Both the position numbers and the translations under genes were made by a program. From Prevotellaceae bacterium (GTDB taxonomy: Bacteria; Bacteroidota; Bacteroidia; Bacteroidales; UBA932), in assembly GCA_031290835.1 (NCBI GenBank), contig JAISLN010000167.1, forward strand, positions 1-34,139: a DNA stretch of 34,139 nucleotides, read 5' to 3'. Within the stretch, counting starts at the first letter, position 1. Each line of letters starts with the position of its first letter. Under the pieces are notes generated by a model, which was given only the letters and a program-made list of their open reading frames with translations, had not been told where the DNA came from and did not search any database. Below, piece after piece: positions 16,206 through 23,468 of the stretch.

Positions 16206-18719
16206 ATGAAAAAAACAAAAACCTCGAGTAGAAAATGGTGGCATTTTTTGCTGCCGGTAGTTTTCTTTATTGCCGTTTCGGCAGTTTACTTCGGCCCTGT
16301 GTTCAAGGGCAAAATCATCCAACAGGGTGATGTGACCAATGTTGAGGGGATGGTGCAGGAGCTAAAGAAGTTCTACGAAGACACCGGAGAAACTTCCTGC
16401 TGGACAGGATCTATGTTTTGCGGAATGCCGGCTTACCATGCAGGAATTTATGGGATAGGTAAAACAAATTATGTGACCTACTTGTCAAAACCATTCTTAG
16501 TATTTGACTACCTTTCCATGTCTATTGTTGTGCTGAGCCTTATCGCTTTTTACCTGTTAATGCTGTCGCTTGGCGTAAATATTTGGCTTGCCACAGCAGG
16601 CGCCATTGCCTTTTCCTTTTCATCGTACAGCTTTATTATAATCGAAGCCGGACATATTACGAAAGCATACGCCATAGCACATATACCGCTGGTGGTTGCC
16701 GGCGTGCTCATGGCTTACCGCGGCAAGCTTGTGCTGGGAGCGGCTGTTACGGCTGTGGGTTTGTCGCTGCAAGTGGGCTGCAACCACTACCAAATTACCT
16801 ACTACCTTATCTTTATCGTATTGGGGCTGGTGCTGTCCTACTTTTTCTACATGCTCAAGCAAAAGCAGCTTAAGCAGTTCTTTATTACTTCGGGCGCTTT
16901 GGCGCTGGCTGCCGCATTGGCGATAGCGGGCAACTCGGTTGGCATCTACGCCAACTACGAAATGGGGCGGGAGAGCATTCGCGGAAAATCGGAGCTGACG
17001 CCGCTGGGCGGAGATGCAGCGCAGCCAAAAAGCACGGGGCTTGATAAGGATTACGCCTTTGCGTGGAGCTACGGCAGAGCGGAAACATTCTCGCTCCTCA
17101 TTCCAAATATTCACGGCGGGGCGTCCGGCGGAGAGCTGGACGCTTCGTCGGAGGTGTACAAAGCGTATAAGGCGAGAGGCGCTCAGCTGGGAAAATCTAT
17201 TCAATCATACACCTACTGGGGCGAACAGCCGTTTACGTCAGGGCCTGTTTATTTTGGCGCAGTAGTGTGCTTTTTGTTTGTCTTTGGGCTGTTTACCTAT
17301 AGGCATCACATAAAATGGTGGCTGTTTGGGTTGACAATACTCTCCGTCTTTCTGTCGTGGGGGAAAAATATGGAATGGTTCAACGATATTCTGTTCTACC
17401 ATCTGCCTTTCTACAACAAATTTCGATCACCGTCCATGGCCCTAGTCATAGCCCAATTTACCGTGCCGTTGCTAGCGCTGCTTACGCTAAAAGATTTGTT
17501 CGACAAAAAAATCTCCCTCGCTGAATTCAAAAAAGGCTGGAAGTATGCGCTGGGTATAACGGGAGGAATTTGCCTGATTCTTGCGGTTGCACCGGGCATG
17601 TTCTTTGATTTTCGCTCATCGTCCGATGCTGCCTACAACATGCCGGACTGGTACTACGCCGCCTTGCTTAGCGACCGCGCGAGCCTACTCCGATCCGACG
17701 CTTTTCGTTCGCTGGTATTTGTTGTACTTTCCGCAGGAGTGCTCTACTTTTTTATGAAAGGAACGCTGAAATCCGGCGTGTACGCTGCCGCTGCCATCGC
17801 TTTGCTTGTGTTCATAGACTTGTGGCAGGTGGACAAGCGCTACCTCAACGATAGCAACTTTGTGCATCCTCAAAGTAAAAAGCAGCAGTTTACCAAGAGC
17901 AAGGCAGACGAGCTGATATTGCAGGATACAAGCCAATCCTACCGGGTGCTTTCGCTCAATAATCCGTTCAACGATTCGTTTGTTTCATACTACCATAAGT
18001 CCATTGGCGGATACAATGCCGCCAAGCTGCGCCGCTATCAGGAGCTGGTAGAGCGCAGAATTACGCCCGAAATGAACTTATTCACTTCGCAGGCAAGCCG
18101 TGCGCTCAACGCCGACGAAATGGAGGCGCTCTTGAGCAAGCTCACAACGCTCAACATGCTCAACATGCGCTACATTATTCACAACAAAGATGCAGCGCCC
18201 ATTCGCAACAGCGCAGCATACGGCAATGCGTGGTTTGTGGAGAATTTTAAAGTTGTCGAAAATGCCGATGCCGAAATGTCGGCGTTGAGCGAAGTTGATT
18301 TGCAAAAAACCGCCGTTGTTGACAAGCGATTTGAGCGCCACTTGGCCGACTACCAAAATCCACCGGCAACAGAAACCGCTACCATCACCATGACGAAGTA
18401 TAAGCCCAACGCCGTTACCTACACATCGCGCTCCGACGCCGATAGGTTGGCGGTATTTTCGGAGATTTACTACGTTCATGGCTGGAAAGCATACGTGGAC
18501 GGCGAGCCTGCGCCGCACTTCCGCGCCAACTGGATATTGCGCGGCATGGTGGTTCCGGCGGGAGAGCATACGATAGAGTTTAAATTTTACCCCGACGGAT
18601 ATTTCAATGCCATTAAAACTGCGCGGGCGTCATCTACGCTATTGCTCTTGGTGCTGGCGGGAGGAGTTGTCCTTGCGCTGCGCAGAAAAAAAGCAGCCTC
18701 AAATTTGTCGGCCAAGTAG
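16206..18719 (+). CDS. YfhO-family multi-pass membrane protein
   Basis: 837 residues. A basic N-terminus is followed by a first membrane helix ('FLLPVVFFIAVSAVYFGPVF'). The extracytoplasmic loop 'QQGDVTNVEGMVQELKKFYE...SMFCGMPAYH' is characteristic of YfhO proteins. About a dozen further membrane helices run to about 540, then comes a soluble part, then a last helix near 800-825 ('TLLLLVLAGGVVLAL'). The segment 'EIYYVHGWKAYVDGEPAPHFRANWILRGMVVPAG' is the family's C-terminal beta domain. YfhO is linked in Bacillus to glycosylation of wall polymers and has a GT-C-like layout; its role in Bacteroidetes is unknown. A convergent glycosyltransferase gene overlaps its 3' end by 21 bp. Confidence 0.85.
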   Translation: MKKTKTSSRKWWHFLLPVVFFIAVSAVYFGPVFKGKIIQQGDVTNVEGMVQELKKFYEDTGETSCWTGSMFCGMPAYHAGIYGIGKTNYVTYLSKPFLVFDYLSMSIVVLSLIAFYLLMLSLGVNIWLATAGAIAFSFSSYSFIIIEAGHITKAYAIAHIPLVVAGVLMAYRGKLVLGAAVTAVGLSLQVGCNHYQITYYLIFIVLGLVLSYFFYMLKQKQLKQFFITSGALALAAALAIAGNSVGIYANYEMGRESIRGKSELTPLGGDAAQPKSTGLDKDYAFAWSYGRAETFSLLIPNIHGGASGGELDASSEVYKAYKARGAQLGKSIQSYTYWGEQPFTSGPVYFGAVVCFLFVFGLFTYRHHIKWWLFGLTILSVFLSWGKNMEWFNDILFYHLPFYNKFRSPSMALVIAQFTVPLLALLTLKDLFDKKISLAEFKKGWKYALGITGGICLILAVAPGMFFDFRSSSDAAYNMPDWYYAALLSDRASLLRSDAFRSLVFVVLSAGVLYFFMKGTLKSGVYAAAAIALLVFIDLWQVDKRYLNDSNFVHPQSKKQQFTKSKADELILQDTSQSYRVLSLNNPFNDSFVSYYHKSIGGYNAAKLRRYQELVERRITPEMNLFTSQASRALNADEMEALLSKLTTLNMLNMRYIIHNKDAAPIRNSAAYGNAWFVENFKVVENADAEMSALSEVDLQKTAVVDKRFERHLADYQNPPATETATITMTKYKPNAVTYTSRSDADRLAVFSEIYYVHGWKAYVDGEPAPHFRANWILRGMVVPAGEHTIEFKFYPDGYFNAIKTARASSTLLLLVLAGGVVLALRRKKAASNLSAK

Positions 18720-19448
18720 CTTTGCCGCGTAAAAGCGCAGCGCAAACCACACGTGGCGAAAAATGGTAGGCAGCAACCCATAGCACTGCGACATGATACG
18801 AAAGCGTTCCTTGAGGGACGCTTTTCGTTTTTGTGATGACAACCCTTCGGTAAGGAAGTTGGATAGTATCAAATGCGTGTTGTGGATATGCTTTGCCCGC
18901 TTAAGGCAGCGGATGCACCAGTCAAAATCGGCGGTAAGCAGGTAGCGCAGGTTGTAGGCAGGCGCAATGCTGCGCTTCACAATGAACGACTGATGGCACA
19001 CCAGCATCCCCATGCTGAAGCTTCGCCATGTGAGCGTTTTTGGGGCTTTTAGCCGTCGAGGAGCAATAAATTTTTCATCCATATTCATCAAATTTGTTTC
19101 GCCGTAAATAACATCGGGAGCGGTTGCAGCAAGCGGTATGCTGCGTACGGCTTCTTCTATGGTAGCTTTGCTGTGCAGCGTGTCGCCGGCGTTCAAAAAC
19201 CACACGTAGTCACCCGTTGCCATGCGCAGCCCTTTGTTCATGGCGTCGTACAGCCCCCTGTCCGGCTCGCTAATCCACATGGAAATGCCGGCGGCGTACT
19301 GCTCAATGATTGCTTTTGTTTTATCCGAAGAGTTTCCATCCACAATGATGTATTCAAGCTGCGGATACGTTTGGTTTAACACGCTCAAAATTGTACGCTC
19401 AAGCACCTTTTCGGCGTTGTAGGTGACGGTGATGATTGAAAAAAGCAT
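18699..19448 (-). CDS. Family 2 glycosyltransferase
   Basis: 249 residues. GT-A fold: 'FSIITVTYNAEKVLERTILSV' at the N-terminus, the nucleotide-binding 'YIIVDGNSSDKT', 'SEPDRGLYDAMNKGLRMATGDYVWFLNAGD' covering the conserved acidic motif, and 'TADFDWCIRCL' near the acceptor site. The pattern is that of enzymes adding a sugar to a lipid-linked polysaccharide or LPS chain; donor and acceptor cannot be told. It has no membrane helix except a weakly hydrophobic C-terminus. The stop lies inside the end of the YfhO-type gene on the other strand. It starts 23 bp after the DUF4143 ATPase stop and may be cotranscribed with it, though the functions look unrelated. Confidence 0.9.
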   Translation of the reverse strand: MLFSIITVTYNAEKVLERTILSVLNQTYPQLEYIIVDGNSSDKTKAIIEQYAAGISMWISEPDRGLYDAMNKGLRMATGDYVWFLNAGDTLHSKATIEEAVRSIPLAATAPDVIYGETNLMNMDEKFIAPRRLKAPKTLTWRSFSMGMLVCHQSFIVKRSIAPAYNLRYLLTADFDWCIRCLKRAKHIHNTHLILSNFLTEGLSSQKRKASLKERFRIMSQCYGLLPTIFRHVWFALRFYAAKLLGRQI

Positions 19449-19471
19449 GGCCTCGGGTTGTTTTTTCAGGG

Positions 19472-20725
19472 TTAAAAATTATTCAAAAACCATTTCCACG
19501 CCGGCACAATGTCAACATGTTTTTTACCGTGTTTTTCGGTTAGCTCCGCGTCTTTTGTAACGATACTTCCGCGCGGCAGCTTGTAGCGCTCAAGAGCTTC
19601 TAAAAGTCCCTCTACTTCGCGCTGTCGATTCTCGGGCGTAAGCTGTTCGCATACCTGAATAGCTTGCACAATGGATGCTCCATTGCGTACTATAAAATCA
19701 CACTCGCGCTTATCTTTATGAAAGTATAATTCGTCCCCATTATTTCGTCGTTTGAGCTCTATAAACACGGCATTTTCGAGCAATTTTCCGCCATCTCCCG
19801 AAAAAGAAAAGGCAACGACGTTGCGTAGTCCGTTGTCTATGGCGTATAATTTTTTGTTGGAAACATGTTGTTTTTTTAGCGAAAAATCGTACTTGGAGAG
19901 CATACAAAATAAGTATGCTTCCTCCATATTTGAGAGGTAATCTTTCACCGTGATGCTACTCTTGAGCTGTAGATTTTTTGCCAGATTTTCGTAGCTAAAT
20001 TCTTTCGTTATGTTCGTCATGGCATAGTTGGCCAGCTCCCGGAATGCTTTTTTTTCGCGTATGGCAAAACGGAATAAAACATCCTTGTAGAGAATATTAT
20101 CATACAGCATGGTCAAAAAGCTGCGCTCTTTGGTTTTGCAGTAGTATGGAAATCCGCCGTGCTGTAAGTAGGCGTCGAAGGCGTGCAGCGTTTTTGCTTG
20201 CTTGGCAGTAGTGGTTATGTTTTTTGTAGGTAGCTTGCATAGCTGCAAATATTCGCCAAATGAAAAGGGGTAAAGCTCTATTTGCCGGTACCTTCCGGTA
20301 AGGTGGGTTCCCAGCTCGCTGCTCAGCAGCTTGGAGTTGGAGCCGGTAACAAAAACCTTATACCCTTCGTCGTGAATACGTCGAACAAAGCGTTCCCATT
20401 TCGGCACGTTTTGCACCTCATCCAAGTAAATACTCTTAAAGTCTCCACCCTTTTGCCAGAGCAGCATGAGCAAGGTAAAATCATTCACATCAAAGTTGAT
20501 GAGGCGCTCATCATCAAAGCTGAGGTAGCAAAAGTTTTTATCTTTTGCCGCAAATTGCCGGAGTAGCGTCGATTTGCCGGAGCGCCGTATTCCGGTAATT
20601 ACCACAACCAGCTCTGTTTTGAAGTATGCTTCGTAATCAATTTCGCGTGGAACGCTTAAATCTTGCCTTTTGAAACGTGCCTGCTGCTCTTGTACTACTA
20701 CTTCTAAAGTTGATAGGTTTATCAT
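19472..20725 (-). CDS. AAA-type ATPase with DUF4143 C-terminal domain
   Basis: 417 residues. An N-terminal ATPase domain has Walker A 'GIRRSGKSTLLRQF' (about 41-54), Walker B 'FKSIYLDEVQNVPKWERF', sensor 'VFVTGSNSKLLSSELGTHLTGR' and 'IELYPFSFGEYL'. The C-terminal DUF4143 part contains 'FSYENLAKNLQLKSSITVKDYLSNMEEAYLF' (winged helix) and a PD-(D/E)xK-like end 'LENAVFIELKRR...CDFIVRNG'. This family is widespread and patchily distributed in Bacteroidetes and archaea; its function is unknown. It is the most accessory-looking gene in the window and borders the 64-bp repeat array. It has an exact -7 element 29 bp upstream. Confidence 0.88.
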   Translation of the reverse strand: MINLSTLEVVVQEQQARFKRQDLSVPREIDYEAYFKTELVVVITGIRRSGKSTLLRQFAAKDKNFCYLSFDDERLINFDVNDFTLLMLLWQKGGDFKSIYLDEVQNVPKWERFVRRIHDEGYKVFVTGSNSKLLSSELGTHLTGRYRQIELYPFSFGEYLQLCKLPTKNITTTAKQAKTLHAFDAYLQHGGFPYYCKTKERSFLTMLYDNILYKDVLFRFAIREKKAFRELANYAMTNITKEFSYENLAKNLQLKSSITVKDYLSNMEEAYLFCMLSKYDFSLKKQHVSNKKLYAIDNGLRNVVAFSFSGDGGKLLENAVFIELKRRNNGDELYFHKDKRECDFIVRNGASIVQAIQVCEQLTPENRQREVEGLLEALERYKLPRGSIVTKDAELTEKHGKKHVDIVPAWKWFLNNF

Positions 20726-20754
20726 ACGTATGTGTTGTTGTTAATGATATTCTG

Positions 20755-20762
20755 CAAATATA
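20755..20762 (-). promoter_or_regulatory. Probable -7 element of the DUF4143 ATPase promoter
   Basis: The minus strand reads TATATTTG, exact TAnnTTTG, giving a leader of about 22 bases before the ATG at 20725. The -33 position is T-rich without a clean TTTG. In this AT-rich region a chance match is a real possibility. Confidence 0.45.
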
Positions 20763-20851
20763 CATATTAATACCATAAATAAAAAATGAATATCAATATT
20801 TATACTATTAGTATTGCTAGTATATTAGTATTATAAATATAAGTAAATAGT

Positions 20852-21171
20852 AATTAATCATATTTATAGTATTGATAATTCAATTATATTCATATTAGCA
20901 ATATAGATAAATAATAATTATTCATATTAGTAATATTAATAATTCTATTATATCAATATTAGTAATATATATAAACGGAAATTATTCATATTACTAATAT
21001 GAATAATTCTATTATATCCATATTAGCAATATGGACAAACTGAAATTATTCATATTAGTAATATGAATAATTCTATTATATCCATATTGACAATATAGAT
21101 AAACTAAAATTATTCATATTAGTAATATGAATAATTCTATTATATTTGTATTGATAATATGGATAATATCT
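20852..21171. repeat. 64-bp tandem repeat array of nested palindromes
   Basis: Units start at 20916, 20980, 21044 and 21108, exactly 64 bp apart, with a degenerate unit at 20852 and perhaps another near 20788. Each good unit holds two palindromes. One has 13-bp arms (ATTATTCATATTA) around one central base; the other has 8-bp arms (TCCATATT/AATATGGA) around three bases. The linkers (ATTCTATTATA, CAAACTGA) are conserved too. The array is almost free of G and C and fills the gap between the ATPase start and the trkH end. Confidence 0.92.
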
Positions 21172-21212
21172 ATTTATCCATTGTAATAGTAATGATATGG
21201 TAATAATACAGC

Positions 21213-22652
21213 TTATCTCCAGTAGCGATAGTAGAAAAGCATTAGCACGCCGTATATCTCCAAGCGGCCGACAAGCATGGCAACGGTGCATACTATTTTT
21301 GCAAAGATGGAAAATTCGCTGTAGTTGCCCAGCGAGTATATTTCACCGTAGCCCGGCCCAACGTTACCTAAGGAGGCTACGGCGGCGGAAAAGCTCGTCA
21401 TCAAGTCTAAGCCGGTGGGGAGCATCAGTAGCGTAACAATGAACGTTATCAGCATGTACAGCACGATGAAAAGGGATGCCGCCGAAACCACGTTTTCGTC
21501 CATAGAAATGCCTTTGAGCCGCACGGAAACAATGGCGTTTGGGTGCAGCATTTTGCGAATGTTTGCTACAAACGCCTTGTAGAATATGAGCACCCTGTCG
21601 GCTTTGATGCCGCCCGACGTGGAGCCAGCACAGCCGCATTGCAGCATGAAAAAAAAGGAAAGCGCAACGGCAAAGGGCGTCCACGAGGCGTTGCTCGCAA
21701 TTGCAAAGCCGGTAGTGCTCGCTATGGAGGTTACCTGAAATGCGGCCTCGCGAAAAGCTTGAAGCCATGACCTGTAATCTCCCGAGCTAATCAGGCTGAC
21801 GGTGGTAAGCAGCACCCCTACCGCTATTGAGCCGACAAAGTAGCGTACTACCGGAGAGTTGAACAGCGGCGTAAACTTTTTTATGATGGACACGTACAGC
21901 AACCCAAAGTTGATGCTCGAAATCACCATAAACACCATGAGAATACTCTCAATGAGCGGGCTGTTGTAGTACATGATGCTCGTGTTGCGGGTGCTAAATC
22001 CTCCGGTGGCGACCGTGGAGAATGCGTGGTTTACTGCGTCAAACAGGCTCATGCCTGCAATCCAAAGCAGCGTTGCGAGCGTTGCCGTAAGCCCCATGTA
22101 CACGCCGAGTATGACGCGCACAATCTTTTGCGCGCTGTAGTTGGCGTCTTCGTGCTTCACCGATGCCTGCGTGCGCGAAAGGCGAATTTTGGCGCTGCCG
22201 ACAGAGGGCAGCACAAGCAGCGTGAACACCACAACGCCAACTCCGCCAATCCAGTGTGTTGCCGAACGCCAGAAGAGCAGGCCACGCGGCAGCGCCTCTA
22301 TATCTTTGAGTATGCTTGCGCCGGTGGTGGTGTACCCCGATACGCTCTCGAACCATGCGTTGGAAACCGAAAAAACGCCGCCGTACAGGATATAGGGCAA
22401 CATGCCGAACAGGCAGCTGACGCACCACCCCAGCACAACAATCAGGTAGCCTTCGCGCGTGTTGATTTCTCTTTCGGGGGGAACAAATATGAAGGGGAAA
22501 ATCCCTACGATGAACGTAGTAACGGCCGACAGCAAAAGCGGCGTAAATGCCGCATCTTGATAAATGAAGGAAACGCCCGCCGAGATGCAGAGGAAAATGG
22601 AGTTGAGCAGTAGGGCAAGCCCAACGTAGCGGGCAACAACAGCAGGTCTCAT
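21213..22652 (-). CDS. trkH: TrkH-family potassium uptake channel subunit
   Basis: 479 residues, normal length. Inner-membrane K+ channel with four pseudo-repeats, each with a pore loop and selectivity residue region: 'SVSGYTTTGASIL', 'FSTVATGGFSTRN', 'TSIASTTGFAIA' and 'VASLGNVGPGYGE'. It also has 'WIGGVGVVVF' and 'CAGSTSGGIKADR', the latter the loop that gates the channel. TrkH normally works with a cytoplasmic TrkA (KTN) ring, which is not in the window. The start lies 4 bp after the stop of a HAMP-domain protein, implying coupled translation, and clpC lies just upstream of that. The downstream end abuts the palindromic repeat array. Confidence 0.95.
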   Translation of the reverse strand: MRPAVVARYVGLALLLNSIFLCISAGVSFIYQDAAFTPLLLSAVTTFIVGIFPFIFVPPEREINTREGYLIVVLGWCVSCLFGMLPYILYGGVFSVSNAWFESVSGYTTTGASILKDIEALPRGLLFWRSATHWIGGVGVVVFTLLVLPSVGSAKIRLSRTQASVKHEDANYSAQKIVRVILGVYMGLTATLATLLWIAGMSLFDAVNHAFSTVATGGFSTRNTSIMYYNSPLIESILMVFMVISSINFGLLYVSIIKKFTPLFNSPVVRYFVGSIAVGVLLTTVSLISSGDYRSWLQAFREAAFQVTSIASTTGFAIASNASWTPFAVALSFFFMLQCGCAGSTSGGIKADRVLIFYKAFVANIRKMLHPNAIVSVRLKGISMDENVVSAASLFIVLYMLITFIVTLLMLPTGLDLMTSFSAAVASLGNVGPGYGEIYSLGNYSEFSIFAKIVCTVAMLVGRLEIYGVLMLFYYRYWR

Positions 22653-22656
22653 TACT

Positions 22657-23439
22657 TTACGCTCTTTCCGTTTTGCCCGATTTTTTAACCTGCGCCACCA
22701 GCGCGGTAATGGCTTTGTTGAGCTGTCCCACTTCGTCGTCCGACTCCACGACGACCCGGAAAGGCGATTTGTACTCTACCGTATTTTCTATGGCGTGCGT
22801 TATTCTTATCAGCGGGTTGGCGAAGTAGTGCATGATAAAATAGTTGAACATGATAATGAGCACCACCCCTGCAAATACGGCAATGATGCAGGGTATTACC
22901 GTACGGTATCGATTTTGCTCTATGGCGGCTGCATTGTTGCGCAGCTCGTGCTGATTGAGCGCTACCATGTTGCCCAATTTTTGCATTAGCAAGTGGTATG
23001 CCGGTGCAAAGGTCATGAAGTAAGCTTCCGGACGTTTTTCGCTGTCTTCAATCAGGAGCAGGTCGTGCACAGCGGTGTGCAGGGGTACGAATAGATTTTC
23101 GATACCTGCCAAGGATTCGGAATTTCCCTGCATGTATAATTCCAGCTCGTTGGGATGCTCCAGCAGCTTTGACACCAGCGAATCGGATGAGGCCAGCTTT
23201 GCCATCGGCGCGTCGTTGTGGTTGAACGTGAACTCCTGCATAGCGTAGCTGACGCGCTGCACCATATTTAGCAGCTCCTGAGAGGCGGCAATGTTGTTCA
23301 CGTTGTTGGTAATTATTCCCGATACGGAGGTGCGCATGCGCACAAGCTCGTATATGGAAATAACGCCCGACACTGTGAGCAGCAGCATCAGCACCATAAA
23401 CCCAAGGGTTATTTTCCCCTTTATGCCTAACTTTTTCAT
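22657..23439 (-). CDS. Membrane sensor-like protein: helical extracytoplasmic domain plus HAMP, no output domain
   Basis: 260 residues. A basic start and first membrane helix (about 10-31) lead into an extracytoplasmic, mostly helical domain (about 35-178) like the four-helix bundle of chemoreceptors. A second membrane helix (about 181-203, 'VIPCIIAVFAGVVLIIMFNYFI') precedes a HAMP domain (about 204-255, 'ANPLIRITHAIENTV' and 'DEVGQLNKAITAL'). The chain stops there, with no kinase, receiver, cyclase or methyl-accepting part. No frameshifted output domain follows: trkH begins 4 bp later. It may signal directly to a partner, TrkH being the obvious candidate, or be a kinase that lost its end. 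It lies 29 bp after clpC on the same strand. Confidence 0.75.
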   Translation of the reverse strand: MKKLGIKGKITLGFMVLMLLLTVSGVISIYELVRMRTSVSGIITNNVNNIAASQELLNMVQRVSYAMQEFTFNHNDAPMAKLASSDSLVSKLLEHPNELELYMQGNSESLAGIENLFVPLHTAVHDLLLIEDSEKRPEAYFMTFAPAYHLLMQKLGNMVALNQHELRNNAAAIEQNRYRTVIPCIIAVFAGVVLIIMFNYFIMHYFANPLIRITHAIENTVEYKSPFRVVVESDDEVGQLNKAITALVAQVKKSGKTERA

Positions 23440-23468
23440 TTTGCGTACTGTTCGGTAAACATCCGGTT

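Noticed and set aside
20852-21171. Palindromic repeats at regular spacing suggested a CRISPR array
   Set aside because: The sequences between the 27-bp palindromes are nearly identical from unit to unit, not unique spacers, and no cas genes are present.
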